A stretch of 64,000 nt of DNA from Aliidongia dinghuensis (GCF_014643535.1 NZ_BMJQ01000008.1:62001-126000), one strand, 5' to 3'; counted from the stretch's first letter, positions 24,844 to 34,319 are shown. Numbers and translations: made by a program. Notes: generated by a model not told the origin, from the sequence alone.

Positions 24844-25815
24844 TCAGGCGCTGCCGGCCAGTCGCTGGCGCGCGACGATGCGCTCGCGATGGGCGGTGTA
24901 GAGGCCGCTTGCGATGATGATACTGGCGCCGACGAGCGTCAGGCTGTCCGGGATCATGTCGAACAGGAGGAAGCCCGCGAGGCTCGACCAGACGAGCTGG
25001 GTATAGGAGAACGGCGCCAGCACCGAGGCGCTGGCCCGGCGGTAGCCCAGCACGACCAGCCATTGCGCCGTGGTCGAGACGCAGGCGATGAAGCCGCCGA
25101 GTGCCACCACTTGCCAGCTGGGCGGTTCCCAGATGAACGGCAGGATCAGGCTCGTCACGACCAAGCCGGTGATCGCGGCATAGGCGAGCGTCGTCACCGT
25201 GTGGTCGCTGCCCTGGGTCATCTTGCGGGTGAGCACGATGCCGAAAGCCCAGCTGACCGAGGACAAGAGCGGCAGGACCGAGGCCGGGTTGAAGGTGCTG
25301 GTGCCGGGCCTGACCACGATCAGCACGCCGACGAGGCCGACCACGATGGCACTCCAGCGCCGGATGCCGACCTTTTCCTTCAGCACCGGGATCGAGAGCG
25401 CCGTGATGAACAGCGGCGAGACGAAGCTCATGGCGGTGGCGTCGGCCATGGCGAGATAGCGCAGGCCCGAAGTGAAGAACAGCGCCGAGCCCAAGAGGCC
25501 GAGGCCGCGGCCGATCTGCAGCAACGGGGCGGCGGAGCGGAGGCGGGACGGGTGCCGGATCAGGGCCGGCACCATCAGGATCGTGAAGCCGGCATAGCGC
25601 AGCCATACCACCTCGATCGGCGGGATGCGCTGGCCCAGGAACTTGGCCGTGGCGTCGGACATGGAGAAGAACACCATGGCGGCGACGATCAGCATGATGC
25701 CGCGGACCGGATCGTCCGACTGGCGCTCCGCCGTGCGCTCCATCGATATCGATGCTGTGGGCGATATCGATGCGGCAGGACCGGCCTTGGCGATCGGGAC
25801 GGCGCTCTCGGTCAT
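24844..25815 (-). CDS. EamA/DMT-superfamily membrane exporter
   Basis: A 323-residue protein with ten predicted hydrophobic segments arranged as two EamA repeats: MLIVAAMVFFSMSDATAKFL at the first and LSSVSWAFGIVLTRKMTQGS at the second. This is the family of drug and metabolite exporters that includes RhtA and YdcZ-like proteins. The ATG at 25815 (MTESAVPIAKAG) is chosen over an upstream start at 25884. The cytoplasmic N-terminus before helix 1 is about 40 residues and includes ISPTASISM, encoded by two ATCGATATC-type repeats. No substrate can be predicted. Confidence 0.84.
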   Translation of the reverse strand: MTESAVPIAKAGPAASISPTASISMERTAERQSDDPVRGIMLIVAAMVFFSMSDATAKFLGQRIPPIEVVWLRYAGFTILMVPALIRHPSRLRSAAPLLQIGRGLGLLGSALFFTSGLRYLAMADATAMSFVSPLFITALSIPVLKEKVGIRRWSAIVVGLVGVLIVVRPGTSTFNPASVLPLLSSVSWAFGIVLTRKMTQGSDHTVTTLAYAAITGLVVTSLILPFIWEPPSWQVVALGGFIACVSTTAQWLVVLGYRRASASVLAPFSYTQLVWSSLAGFLLFDMIPDSLTLVGASIIIASGLYTAHRERIVARQRLAGSA

Positions 25816-25912
25816 GGCACAACCAGACTGCGACAAATTGTACGAGGGGACAGACCCTAGCATTCTCCGTCCGTCCGCAGCCAAGCAGCCGACGAGGGGC
25901 GCGTATGCGCCA

Positions 25913-25956
25913 AAGGACCTGGTATGCCGAAGGACCTGGTATGTCAGAGGACCTGG
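25913..25956. repeat. 17-bp tandem repeat, about 2.6 copies
   Basis: AAGGACCTGGTATGCC (25913-25928) recurs as AAGGACCTGGTATGTC (25930-25945) and again as GAGGACCTGG from 25947, at a period of 17 bases. The third copy overlaps the 3' end of the small gene ending at 25944. The repeats look like slippage duplications of that gene's last codons. Confidence 0.65.
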
Positions 25957-26099
25957 CGCAGCTGACGGAGCGAGGCGAGCAGGATCCGGTCGCGCGGATC
26001 GACTTCGAGCCGGGCACCCGGACGATCGAAGCGATAGGCCTTGCCCGAGACGGGGCCTTGGACGCTGAGGGCGGTATTGCCGATATAGACGAACGCCAC
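25944..26099 (-). CDS. 51-residue hypothetical protein of a phage-type small-protein family
   Basis: A tiny protein, MAFVYIGNTALSVQGPVSGK, continuing AYRFDRPGARLEVDPRD and ending LRQLRQVL. It resembles small proteins seen in phage and phage-derived cassettes whose pattern is Y-x-G-x-T-A-L-x-V-x-G-P-V-x-G-x-x-Y-R-F...V-D-P-R-D. The GTG at 26099 has GGGAG upstream and lets the conserved region start at residue 2; an ATG at 26204 lies inside the neighbouring gene. It is the third gene of a minus-strand set with the membrane protein and the 690-residue protein. No function is known to me. Confidence 0.5.
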   Translation of the reverse strand: MAFVYIGNTALSVQGPVSGKAYRFDRPGARLEVDPRDRILLASLRQLRQVL

Positions 26100-26133
26100 G
26101 GCGCGCTCCCGCCGCGCGTGTTCGACGTAGGGG

Positions 26134-26601
26134 CTAGCGCCCGGCGACTGGGTCGGTGCCCGGGATGCCGTCCGCTGTTGCGTCCTGTTCCTGCCGCAGC
26201 ACATGGTCGTTCTCCTCGTCTTCGCTATAGAAAACAGCGGGAAGCGGTTCGCCCTTCCGGGTCAGCCGTTCGAGCAGGATGGCGCCGGCCGAGAGCGCCG
26301 GCCACAGCAGCAGCCGCCCCGCGAGGCCCTGGCCGAGCAGCAGGGCGAGCGGCAGCGCCAGCCACAGGCTCAGGCAATAGAAGCAATCGAGCAGGCTCGC
26401 CCAAAAGCCTTGGCCCGCGGCCCGCCGCAGCGACGCCAGCACATTGCCCGGCCCATCCTCAGCATGGAGGAGATGGGTCAGGCGCCAGACGGCAAGGATG
26501 CCGAGGACCAGGGGGTAGAAGGGCGTGGCCATGGTGGGATCCATCCGGGGCGTCGTCCGGCCCGCCCCGACATCGAGGACGGAGCGGGCCGGTTCGATCA
26601 T
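26134..26601 (-). CDS. small membrane protein with CxxC, DUF1360-like
   Basis: A 155-residue protein whose ATG (26601) follows the stop of the upstream 690-residue gene with no gap. Starts at residues 20 or 24 (MDPTMATPFYPLVLGILAVW) are possible. The pattern R-L-T-x-L-L near helix 1, then FWASLLDCFYCLSLWLALPL (Cys-x2-Cys at a membrane face) and a final helix LWPALSAGAILLERLT resembles DUF1360 membrane proteins. The last 35 residues are acidic and hydrophilic (YSEDEENDHVLRQEQD). Context suggests a joint role with its operon neighbours, not yet defined. Confidence 0.6.
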   Translation of the reverse strand: MIEPARSVLDVGAGRTTPRMDPTMATPFYPLVLGILAVWRLTHLLHAEDGPGNVLASLRRAAGQGFWASLLDCFYCLSLWLALPLALLLGQGLAGRLLLWPALSAGAILLERLTRKGEPLPAVFYSEDEENDHVLRQEQDATADGIPGTDPVAGR

Positions 26602-28674
26602 CTAGACGTTCACGACGGCCACCGAGACGTTGTACTGGCTCCAGTTCAGCCAGGCGGCGTCGATGTACCAGTCATGGGCCTGCGGGTCGGACGGATCGCC
26701 GCCCGCGGGGTTGAACGCCCGGCTGTAGCCGTTGAGGCTGAAGCCGTAGCAGCCGGGCAATGCCGAGCCGGGCAGCGTGAAGGTCGCGGTCTGCGACACG
26801 AAATTGTCGGCGCTGCTCGTGTGCCAATGCATGTAGGGCAGGCTCGACGGTTCCGGCGACGGCAGCATCGTGCCGCCGCCGCAGCCCGAGTCGATGAGCG
26901 ACGTCTTCAACAGGTGCTCTGCCGACACCTGGTAGGTGACGCTGAACTCGATGTCCGATCCGGTCGGCCGCTCGACGATCGGGCAGATGAGGTTCGGGAA
27001 GACGTGCCAGGTCCCGAACGGCAGCACGCGCCAGGCGAGGCTGGTGATGAGCGGCTTCGGGGCCGAATTGTCGAGCCGGAACGGCACGGCGGCGGGCGTG
27101 GTGAAGATCGGGTTCTTGCCGGCGTCGCCGATCTGCAGCGTCACGTCGTAGAGACCGTCCGGGAAGGCGCTGGTCGGCCAGTCCAGGAGTTCGTTCTGCG
27201 GGAACCAGGCGTCCGGCGTTGCCAGGATCGGGTACCAGCCCTGGGCGTCCGGCACGACATGCAGCGGTGCGCCGGGGCCCGGCCACGGGTCGACGTACCA
27301 GTCGAGATTGGTGAAGGGCACCGCCGGGGCGCCATTGAACGAGTAGAGCAGCCGGTAGTAGCTGCCGCCCTTGAACTGGTTGCAGCCATAGAGCTGCACC
27401 GTGCCCATGAAGGGCGCGTTGGCCGGCGTGTCCGGGGTCACGGCCGGCGGAAAGACCGACGCGCGGACGACGCCGTCGGCGTGCGGCGGGTTCGGGCGCA
27501 CCGCGTAGCCGCGGGTCGGCCCGGCAGACGTGTCGAGATAGGCCGACGTCACCGGCATCAGTCCGGCGAACAGGATCTCGGGCTGCGTGCAGTCGCCGAC
27601 CGGCGGCACCTGGCAATTGCCGTTGATGCGCGCGTTCGGTGCGGCGTGCAGGATCACGTCGGAGAGCGGGCCGGACTGCCAGCCGATCTGGAACCAGCCA
27701 TCCGAATAGATCGTCTCCTGGGCGCCGTCGCCGTCCGTGTCCTGGGTCACCCAGAAGGTGATGTCCGGCACCTCGAGGATCGGCACCAGCTCTTCCGTGA
27801 GGATCCACTCGCATTTCCAGAGCGGGAAGGGCCCGATATAGCGGTTCGGATCGAACTTGTAGTCACGGCCGGTGGCACCCCGCACGAAGTCGCGGAGCCC
27901 CTTGACCCCATGCTTCTGCAGGTGCTGCTGCAGCTCGGCGAGCTTGGGCGAGGTCGGCGGCGGCACGCGCGTCTGATAGGCCGGCTGGTCGAGCAGCCCT
28001 TGCAGGACCGACCGATTGCCGCCGAGCGTCGCGGCCTGCTCCGCCAGCAGCAGCCGGCTCGCCGTCTCGCGCCCGGTGATGGCGGCGAGCCGGTCGAGCG
28101 ACAGCCCGGCATTGCGCAATTCGATCGGGCCCGGATCCGGTCCCGGGATCGGCGTCGGCAGCACGCCGGCCTGCTGCAGCAGGTCGCCGAGGTTCGGTCT
28201 GACCAGGACTTCCGGGAAGCAATAGCGCTCGAGCCGCCAGCGGACGACCCAATCGATGTCGAACCGCGGGACCCAGACGCAGAACTTGCCGCATTCGTCG
28301 GTGACGACTTCCGCGATCTGCTCTTCATGGCAGAAGATCGGGTAGAGCCAGCCGAGCTTCACGCCCTCGGGGAAATAGCCGAGGAAGTCGCAGTCCGTGT
28401 CCATGACATGGACGGTGGCGAAAGGCACCGGCTGATAGAGCCCGCTCGCCGGATCCCAGCGGACGACCTGCCCGCAGACGCGCTGGAACAGGAAGTTGAT
28501 CGGATCGATCTGCCATTTCAGTGCTTCCGAAAGCTCGGCGATATCGCGGCCTTCGATTTTCGATGCTTCCGTGCCGGTGAGTTGCGCCAGGCGCTGTGCC
28601 TGGAGCCCGGTCAGCTTGACCTTGTCCGGCGTCGTGCTAATGGCACTGCCGGCAACACGCTTTGATTTTGCCAT
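26602..28674 (-). CDS. 690-residue multidomain protein of unknown function
   Basis: A large cytoplasmic-looking protein without a signal peptide. An N-terminal helical part is followed by a probable beta-sandwich resembling carboxypeptidase-regulatory/transthyretin-like domains (VPFATVHVMDTDCDFLGYFP, then EVVTDECGKFCVWVPRFDID). A middle segment GRDYKFDPNRYIGPFPLWKC leads into ITFWVTQDTDGDGAQETIYS, an Asp-rich, possibly calcium-binding loop. The C-terminal 350 residues are Trp/Pro/Gly-rich with several Cys, suggesting further Ig-like domains. The ATG at 28674 has GGAG nine bases upstream. I recall similar unnamed proteins in other bacteria but no function. It is the first gene of a three-gene set. 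Confidence 0.68.
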   Translation of the reverse strand: MAKSKRVAGSAISTTPDKVKLTGLQAQRLAQLTGTEASKIEGRDIAELSEALKWQIDPINFLFQRVCGQVVRWDPASGLYQPVPFATVHVMDTDCDFLGYFPEGVKLGWLYPIFCHEEQIAEVVTDECGKFCVWVPRFDIDWVVRWRLERYCFPEVLVRPNLGDLLQQAGVLPTPIPGPDPGPIELRNAGLSLDRLAAITGRETASRLLLAEQAATLGGNRSVLQGLLDQPAYQTRVPPPTSPKLAELQQHLQKHGVKGLRDFVRGATGRDYKFDPNRYIGPFPLWKCEWILTEELVPILEVPDITFWVTQDTDGDGAQETIYSDGWFQIGWQSGPLSDVILHAAPNARINGNCQVPPVGDCTQPEILFAGLMPVTSAYLDTSAGPTRGYAVRPNPPHADGVVRASVFPPAVTPDTPANAPFMGTVQLYGCNQFKGGSYYRLLYSFNGAPAVPFTNLDWYVDPWPGPGAPLHVVPDAQGWYPILATPDAWFPQNELLDWPTSAFPDGLYDVTLQIGDAGKNPIFTTPAAVPFRLDNSAPKPLITSLAWRVLPFGTWHVFPNLICPIVERPTGSDIEFSVTYQVSAEHLLKTSLIDSGCGGGTMLPSPEPSSLPYMHWHTSSADNFVSQTATFTLPGSALPGCYGFSLNGYSRAFNPAGGDPSDPQAHDWYIDAAWLNWSQYNVSVAVVNV

Positions 28675-28971
28675 GACCCTGCTCCTATGCGTGCGTTTAG
28701 GGAGCAGAGCCAATTCAGCGGCGATTTTCGCCGCCTACCCAAAACGCGAAAATAAAGCGACCCGCGGAGCGCAAATCAGATCTCGCCGGAATCATTTGCG
28801 GCATATTGGCCGCGTGATATCCCGTCGTCGTGAATTTCTCCGCCCGCGGTAGAATGCTACGTCGCGGGCGGCCGAATTCTTGTGAGCAAGGTCACTCTGA
28901 AATAGTTTGACGGGAATTTTCGAAGGCGACGCGTGCCGGCGAGGGGCCTGCACGAGGGTTCCGCTTCGGCG
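28675..28971. other. 297-base intergenic region
   Basis: No gene is seen on either strand. The left part carries the ribosome site (GGAG) of the 690-residue gene at about 28680-28685. The middle is relatively A/T-rich (around 28745-28800) and is the likely promoter area for that gene. The right part, near 28912-28922, has TTGACG and AATTTTC elements, but no convincing -10 pairs with them. The next gene to the right ends, rather than starts, here. Confidence 0.5.
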
Positions 28972-30207
28972 CTATTTCACGAGCGGGCAGCCGCCTTCCG
29001 CGACCGGCCGGAACGCGCGCGCCGCCGGGATGTCGCGCACCTTCTTCAGATAGTCCCACGGGTACTGCGATTCCGCCGGGCTCTTGACCTGGTAGAGCGT
29101 CAGGTCATAGGCGACCTGGCCGTCGGGCCGGATCGTCGCCGGGCGGCCGAAGAAATCGATGGGAAGGCTACGCATCTCGGCGTTGACGGCGCGCGCCTCG
29201 GTCGTGCCGGCTGCCGCCACCGCTGCCAGGTAGTGGCGGACCGAGGCATAGGTCGCCGCCTGCTGCTTCGTCGGCATCCGGTGCATCTCGGTCTCGAAGC
29301 GTTTGGCGAAGGCGCGCGCCGCGTCGTTCTGGTCCCAATAGAAGCCCTCGGTCACATAGAGCCGCTGTGCCGCCGCGAGGCCGACGGCATGGATGTCGGT
29401 CAGGTAGACGAGCAGCCCCGCCAGCGTCTGTCCGCCGGCATCGAGATGGGCCGCACCGGCCTGCTGGATCATGTGCTCGAGGTCGGCACCCGCGTCGGCC
29501 AGCGCCACGATCTTGGCATGCGATGCCTTGGCCGCATTGATAACCGCCGAGAAGTCGGCCGTGCCCAGCGGATGCCGCACGCGGCCCAGCACGAGCGCGC
29601 CCAAGGCGCGTGCGGCCTCGTTCGCGTCACGCTCCATGGCCAGGCCGAACGCGTGATCGACCGTGACGAAGAACCAGCTGTCGCCGCCGCTCGGCACGAC
29701 CGCCTCTGCCGTGCTGCGGGCGAGCGCATAGGTATCCTCGGCCCAATGGGTCGAGGTCGCGGCGCAGGCCGTGCCGATGAGGTCGGAATCCGGCGCGCCG
29801 GCGATCAGCAGGGTCTTGTCGCGGGCGCGCCCGATCTGCTGGGCGGCGAGCGCCACGCTCGAGGTCGAGAGGCCGGCGACTGCGTCGACGCCATCGTAGA
29901 ACCAGCCCGTCAGGATCTGGGTGCCGACGGCGGGGTCGTTCTTGTGGTCGGCGTCGAGCAGCTCGATCGGGCGGCTGAGGACCGTGCCGCCGGCATCGGC
30001 GATCGCAAGCCGCGCCGCCACGACATTGCCGGGGCCGCCGGCCTCGGCATAGATGCCGCTCTCGTCGGTCAGGATGCCGATCTTGACCGCGGACGGTGCT
30101 TCGACATTCGTGACCGCCGGCGGCGCATCGGCGCCGGTCGCCGTGCCTGGAAGCGCCATCAGCGCGAGCAGCAGCAAAGCGGACGGCATCATCGCCCGCA
30201 GATCCAT
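28972..30207 (-). CDS. ABC transporter substrate-binding protein, Leu/Ile/Val-type
   Basis: A 411-residue periplasmic binding protein of peripla_BP_6 (LivK-like) type. The signal peptide runs from MDLRAMMPSALLLLALMALP to about residue 27. The first domain shows VKIGILTDESGIYAEAGGPG and ARLAIADAGGTVLSRPIELL. YLTDIHAVGLAAAQRLYVTE and WDQNDAARAFAKRF follow in the second. The subgroup resembles binding proteins for aromatic or other organic acids rather than classical amino acids. GGGGGAAACC immediately precedes the chosen ATG at 30207. No permease or ATPase gene is adjacent, so it is an orphan receptor here, either shared with a distant transporter or used in signalling with the divergent kinase. 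Confidence 0.85.
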   Translation of the reverse strand: MDLRAMMPSALLLLALMALPGTATGADAPPAVTNVEAPSAVKIGILTDESGIYAEAGGPGNVVAARLAIADAGGTVLSRPIELLDADHKNDPAVGTQILTGWFYDGVDAVAGLSTSSVALAAQQIGRARDKTLLIAGAPDSDLIGTACAATSTHWAEDTYALARSTAEAVVPSGGDSWFFVTVDHAFGLAMERDANEAARALGALVLGRVRHPLGTADFSAVINAAKASHAKIVALADAGADLEHMIQQAGAAHLDAGGQTLAGLLVYLTDIHAVGLAAAQRLYVTEGFYWDQNDAARAFAKRFETEMHRMPTKQQAATYASVRHYLAAVAAAGTTEARAVNAEMRSLPIDFFGRPATIRPDGQVAYDLTLYQVKSPAESQYPWDYLKKVRDIPAARAFRPVAEGGCPLVK

Positions 30208-30372
30208 GGTTTCCCCCTTCGTCATCCGGATCGCCCCCTGAACGCCCGGTTCCGGCTCGTCCGACAGCTTGCGGGGCGCTCAGTTGCAGCGCAATGGTGA
30301 CTTTGTTCGTTTAGTGCTTGTAATGGCGCAGATTCGTCGCTCTTCTTTCAACTTCACAGGTGCGGGTCCTTA

Positions 30373-32751
30373 ATGGGCGGCGGCGATGCGATCACGCGGC
30401 GGACGTGTTCGAATGCTGATGGCGGCGCCGTATCGGGGGCCGACCGCAGGGGGCGCGCCGTCGTGAGCACGCCGTTCCGATTGCAGCGCACCTGGCTGGG
30501 TATCCATCGGTGGCTCGATCTCGAGGCCGGCATCATCGGCTTCAGCATCCTCGCCGTGCTGGCGTTCGGCACCGTGCTTGCCTTCATGCTGGACCGCAGC
30601 CGGAACAGCGCGATCGAAAGTGCCAGGGCGACAACGGGCAGCCTCGTGGTCGCGGCCGAGACGGCGACTGCGCGGACCGTGCTCTCGATCGACGCGATGC
30701 TGTCGGCCGTGGCGGAAGCGCTCGACAACCTGCCGCGCGAGGTGCCGATCGACGGGCCGCAGGTCCATGACCTGCTGCGCATCTTCGACGATCAGAATTT
30801 TTCGGTCAGGGACATCCTGCTGATCGACGACCAGGGGTTCCAGGTCAACGATTCCGCGTCTGTCCTGCGCAAGCGGCGCTCGCTCGCCGACCGGGATTTC
30901 GCGCTGCCGCACGGCGAGGGGGCCGACGCACAGACGCTGTTCATCGGCCGGCCGATCCGGTCGGCCGTGACCGAGAGCTGGTCGATCTACCTGAGCCGCC
31001 CGATCGTCCTGCAGGGTGGCCGGTTCGTCGGCCGGATCGCGGCGGAGGTTCCGGTCGAGACGTTCAGCGACTTCTATAAGAAGCTCGACGCCGGCAAGGC
31101 GACGAAGATCTGCCTCTATGCAAGCGACGGGACGCTGCTTGCGACCGATCCGTCGGCCGACGACAGGATTGGCCAGCGCATCGTTGGTCCGGATCGTCTG
31201 GCCAAGCCCCAGTCCGATGTGGTCACGACGACGGTCGCGTCGGACGCGCCCGACGGCACCCGCACCATTGTCTCCTCCAAGGCGATCCCCGTCCGGCCAC
31301 TCGCGGTCGAGGCCGGCATCGACTTGTCCGACGCGCTCGGCGCCTGGGACGAGGAGGCGCGCGTGCTGGCCGTGGTTTTCCTTTTGGGCACGGCCGGCTG
31401 TGCCGCCTTCGCGCTGCTGCTCGTCATGCTGCTCCACCGGCAGCGGCGCGCCCAGGGGCTGCTGCAGGACGCGCTCGAGCACCTGAGCGAGGGCTTCGTG
31501 CTGTTCGACCGGCAGGAGCGGCTGGTCATGTGCAACAGCCGGTTCCGCCAGATCTTTGCCCGGAGCGCGCCGGCGATCGCGCCGGGCGCCGGTCGCGAGC
31601 AGATCATCCGCTATGGCGCCGAGCATGGCGAATATCTGGACGTGCCGCCCGGCGAGATCGACGGCTGGACGGCCGGCACCTTGGCCGAGCATCGCCGCGT
31701 CTGCGGCAGCACGGTCGACCGTCAGCTGGCCGACGGGCGCTGGCTGCAGATCTCCGAGCAGCGGACCTCGGACGGCGGCACGGTCGGCGTCTGCACCGAC
31801 ATTACCGGCATCAAGGAGCACGAGACGCAGCTCAGGCTGAACGAGGATCAGCTGACGCAGACCATCAAGGCGCTCGAGGAGGCGCGCGTCCAGGCGCAAC
31901 GCCAGGCCGACGACCTCGCGAAGCTCGCGGGCGACCTCGCCGCGGCGCGCGACAAGGCCGAGGTCGCGAACCGGGCGAAGAGCCAGTTCCTGGCGAACAT
32001 GAGCCACGAGCTGCGCACGCCTTTGAACGCGGTCATCGGCTTTGCCGAACTTCTGAAGCTCGAGGTGTTCGGGCCGCTCAACGACAAGCAGCGCGAATAT
32101 GTCGAGGATATCCGCGGCTCGGGCGCGCATCTGCTCGAGGTCATCAACGACGTGCTCGATCTCTCGAAGATCGAGGCCGGCCATGCGGAGCTGCGCGAGG
32201 ACGCGGCGGATCTCGTCGAGCTGATCGACGGGCAGGTGGCGATCATGCGCCCGCGTGCGGCGCAGGGCGGCCTCACGATTCGGGCGATGTGCCAGCCCGA
32301 CCTGCCGCCGTGCTGGATCGATACACTCAAGGTCCGGCAGATGGTGCTCAACCTGCTGTCGAACGCGGTCAAATTCACGTCCGAGGGCGGGGCGATCACG
32401 GTCGGCGCCGAGATCGAGCCGCCGGGCGGCGAGCGCGCGGGCTGGCTCAAGATCTGGGTCGCCGACACGGGCATCGGCATCGCGGCGGAGGATCTCGCCT
32501 ATGTGCGCGACCCGTTCCGTCAGGTCGAGAATCACCTGTCGCGCAAATACGAGGGCTCGGGCCTGGGCCTCGCCATCACCGATGCGCAGATGCGGCTTCA
32601 TGCCGGGCTGCTCGATATCGAGAGCGAGCTCGGCGAAGGCACGACGGTGACCCTGTGGTTCCCGGCGACGCGTGTGCTTGACCGGACGGCGGCCAGGCCT
32701 GGAGTCTCGGCTTCCGGAGTCGCCGCCCCCGGAATCTCAGCCAACGCTTAA
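30373..32751 (+). CDS. membrane PAS-domain sensor histidine kinase
   Basis: A 792-residue sensor kinase. A first membrane helix near residues 53-72 ([20 protein letters not shown]) and a second near 336-356 ([20 protein letters not shown]) bracket a Cache-like periplasmic sensor. A PAS_7-like domain ([20 protein letters not shown]) follows, then a coiled coil, and the HisKA motif [15 protein letters not shown] with His545. The ATPase domain has the N box ([11 protein letters not shown]), G1 (VADTGIGI), F (DPFRQVEN) and G2 (GSGLGLAI). No response regulator is adjacent. It is divergent from the LivK-like receptor gene. A GTG at 30463 is an alternative start. Confidence 0.88.
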   Translation: MGGGDAITRRTCSNADGGAVSGADRRGRAVVSTPFRLQRTWLGIHRWLDLEAGIIGFSILAVLAFGTVLAFMLDRSRNSAIESARATTGSLVVAAETATARTVLSIDAMLSAVAEALDNLPREVPIDGPQVHDLLRIFDDQNFSVRDILLIDDQGFQVNDSASVLRKRRSLADRDFALPHGEGADAQTLFIGRPIRSAVTESWSIYLSRPIVLQGGRFVGRIAAEVPVETFSDFYKKLDAGKATKICLYASDGTLLATDPSADDRIGQRIVGPDRLAKPQSDVVTTTVASDAPDGTRTIVSSKAIPVRPLAVEAGIDLSDALGAWDEEARVLAVVFLLGTAGCAAFALLLVMLLHRQRRAQGLLQDALEHLSEGFVLFDRQERLVMCNSRFRQIFARSAPAIAPGAGREQIIRYGAEHGEYLDVPPGEIDGWTAGTLAEHRRVCGSTVDRQLADGRWLQISEQRTSDGGTVGVCTDITGIKEHETQLRLNEDQLTQTIKALEEARVQAQRQADDLAKLAGDLAAARDKAEVANRAKSQFLANMSHELRTPLNAVIGFAELLKLEVFGPLNDKQREYVEDIRGSGAHLLEVINDVLDLSKIEAGHAELREDAADLVELIDGQVAIMRPRAAQGGLTIRAMCQPDLPPCWIDTLKVRQMVLNLLSNAVKFTSEGGAITVGAEIEPPGGERAGWLKIWVADTGIGIAAEDLAYVRDPFRQVENHLSRKYEGSGLGLAITDAQMRLHAGLLDIESELGEGTTVTLWFPATRVLDRTAARPGVSASGVAAPGISANA

Positions 32752-32770
32752 GCCTTCCGCGGTATGGTGG

Positions 32771-33790
32771 ATGGAGAGCTTCCCTAGGGAGGGGATCGCG
32801 GTCTTGCGTTTGGATGCGGTACTGGAGTTGGGCTCGGCTCTCGGGACGTCGCTGCGGCAGGGGGCTGCATCGGGCGCCGGGACGGCGCTGAACGGTCTCG
32901 ATGGCCTCCTGTTCAGCCGCCTGCGCGTCTGGTGGTACGGGTTCGATCCGCGCGTCATCCCGATCGAGGCGACGCCCGAGCCGGAACCCGTCGAGGACGT
33001 GCGTGACGTCGCGGAGGAGCCGGTTGACCGCCTGGCGCTGGCGCAGAAGATCTGGGGATCGGGCTTCCTGGTGCCGGGCGGCGCCGACTATGTCATGACG
33101 ATGGTGAAGCTGTTCGGCGTCAATCCCGCCATGAGCATGCTGGATTTGAGCGCCGGCCTCGGCGGACCGTCGCGCCACGTCTCGCAATTCTTCGACGTCT
33201 ACATCACGGCGATGGAGCGGGCACCCGAGATCGCCAAGCGCGGCCACGGCATGTCGGTCGATGCGGGTCTCGGCCGCAAGGTGCCGATCACCGCCTATGA
33301 TCCGGAGACGGTCGAGCTCAAGCCGCACGCCTTCGATTGCGCCTATGGCGAATATTTGACCGCGTCGGTCGCGGCCAAGGACCGGTTCTTCCGCGAGGTG
33401 ATGCGCAGCCTCAAGGCACGCGGGCAGTTCAGCTTCGTCGATTTCGTGCTGGCCGAGGGCGAGCTCGAGGATCCGCGGCTCGACGCGCTGCGCAGGCTCG
33501 AGCGCTTCACCCCCATGCCCTGGCGGGTGAAGCAATATACCGACTGCCTCAACGCCGCCGGCTTCGACGTGCGCATCGCCGAGAACCATACCGAGCACTA
33601 TATCCGCCACGTGGCACTCGGCTGGGCGCAGTTCGTGCAGACCTATGACGTGAAGCTGATGACGCGGGCGACCCAGCGCGCCGTGGCCGAGGAGGCCGAG
33701 CTCTGGATGACGCGGATTGCCGCGATCCAGAGCGGCGTGCTGCAGGTCTATCGTTTCTACGCGGTGTCGACCTACGGCAGTGTCAGCTGA
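32771..33790 (+). CDS. class I SAM-dependent methyltransferase
   Basis: A 339-residue protein. The first 100 residues carry no recognised domain (LFSRLRVWWYGFDPRVIPIE), and the SAM-binding domain starts at about residue 115. Motif I reads MSMLDLSAGLGGPSRHVSQF, followed by the acidic residue in YITAMERAPEIAKRG, motif IV region FDCAYGEYLTASV and LKARGQFSFVDFVLAEGELE. This resembles the small-molecule methyltransferase-11/25 families. The ATG at 32771 starts just after the kinase gene ends; a longer frame would overlap that gene. Co-transcription with the kinase is likely. Substrate unknown. Confidence 0.75.
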   Translation: MESFPREGIAVLRLDAVLELGSALGTSLRQGAASGAGTALNGLDGLLFSRLRVWWYGFDPRVIPIEATPEPEPVEDVRDVAEEPVDRLALAQKIWGSGFLVPGGADYVMTMVKLFGVNPAMSMLDLSAGLGGPSRHVSQFFDVYITAMERAPEIAKRGHGMSVDAGLGRKVPITAYDPETVELKPHAFDCAYGEYLTASVAAKDRFFREVMRSLKARGQFSFVDFVLAEGELEDPRLDALRRLERFTPMPWRVKQYTDCLNAAGFDVRIAENHTEHYIRHVALGWAQFVQTYDVKLMTRATQRAVAEEAELWMTRIAAIQSGVLQVYRFYAVSTYGSVS

Positions 33791-33877
33791 TTCCCCCTGG
33801 CCGTCCCCCGGCCATCCCGCTCCGGCGCCCCGCAGCCCCTGCAGGCGCGCGTTGCGTCGAAAGGTGGCTGCGGTGGA

Positions 33878-33906
33878 TTGACAGGGGCAGGGCATTACCA
33901 TAGGTT
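33878..33906 (+). promoter_or_regulatory. sigma70-type promoter for rpmJ
   Basis: A consensus -35 TTGACA at 33878-33883, a 17-base spacer, and a -10-like TAGGTT at 33901-33906. Transcription would start near 33912, giving a leader of about 38 bases before the rpmJ ATG at 33951. No other gene lies between, so the assignment to rpmJ is direct. Confidence 0.6.
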
Positions 33907-33950
33907 CCGCGGCTTCCAAGTTTATCCATGCCGCATCGCCAGGGCTCGTC

Positions 33951-34076
33951 ATGAAGATCGTGAATTCGCTGAAGACGCTGAAGAAGCGCGACAAGAACTG
34001 CCGCGTTGTGCGCCGCAAGGGCCGCGTCTACGTGATCAACAAGGCCAACCCGCGCTTCAAGGCCCGCCAGGGCTGA
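33951..34076 (+). CDS. rpmJ: 50S ribosomal protein L36 (C-minus type)
   Basis: A 41-residue ribosomal protein: [20 protein letters not shown], then [20 protein letters not shown] and Gly. The sequence is the L36 of the large subunit. It contains only one Cys, so the zinc-binding C-x2-C...C-x4-H set of the C-plus form is missing; this is the zinc-independent form, which is normal in Alphaproteobacteria. It is a single gene with its own promoter (33878-33906) and a strong terminator at 34141-34177. AGGG precedes the start codon. Confidence 0.95.
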   Translation: MKIVNSLKTLKKRDKNCRVVRRKGRVYVINKANPRFKARQG

Positions 34077-34140
34077 GCCGGGCGAGGTCCCAAGCGACCT
34101 CGCGCCTTCAAGACCGCGTTACATAGGATCGCGTTACAGG

Positions 34141-34177
34141 CGAAAGGCTGACGAATCGAGGATTCGTCGGCCTTTCG
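34141..34177 (+). terminator. intrinsic terminator after rpmJ
   Basis: A 17-bp hairpin with a three-base loop: CGAAAGGC (34141-34148) pairs with GCCTTTCG (34170-34177), and the inner section extends to ACGAATC/GATTCGT. The single irregular pair is T34149-G34169, which is G-U on plus-strand RNA but a mismatch on the other. It is followed by TCATTT. It terminates rpmJ. Confidence 0.82.
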
Positions 34178-34319
34178 TCATTTCGGTGCATCCGTCCGCC
34201 GTCGAAACTCCGGCCTTGCCAGCCTCGCCGCCGGGCTGAGATCATGAGTCCCAACATATTGGGCTGGGGGCCGGCCATCCATCCGGCCGCCGGCCATGGG
34301 ATTGGGACGGAATTCGCCG

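Noticed and set aside
25741..25780. Repeated ATCGATATC words in the EamA gene start region
   Set aside because: They encode the repeated Ile-Ser part of the N-terminal tail in frame and show no array structure; not a CRISPR or operator.
26203..28665. 820-codon plus-strand frame over the unknown cassette
   Set aside because: Considered because the minus-strand gene is also of unknown function. The minus reading has Trp/Cys/Tyr-rich balanced composition and good start sites, while the plus reading is Arg/Val/Glu shadow.
30370..32601. 743-codon minus-strand frame opposite the histidine kinase
   Set aside because: The plus strand shows every kinase motif; the minus reading has none.
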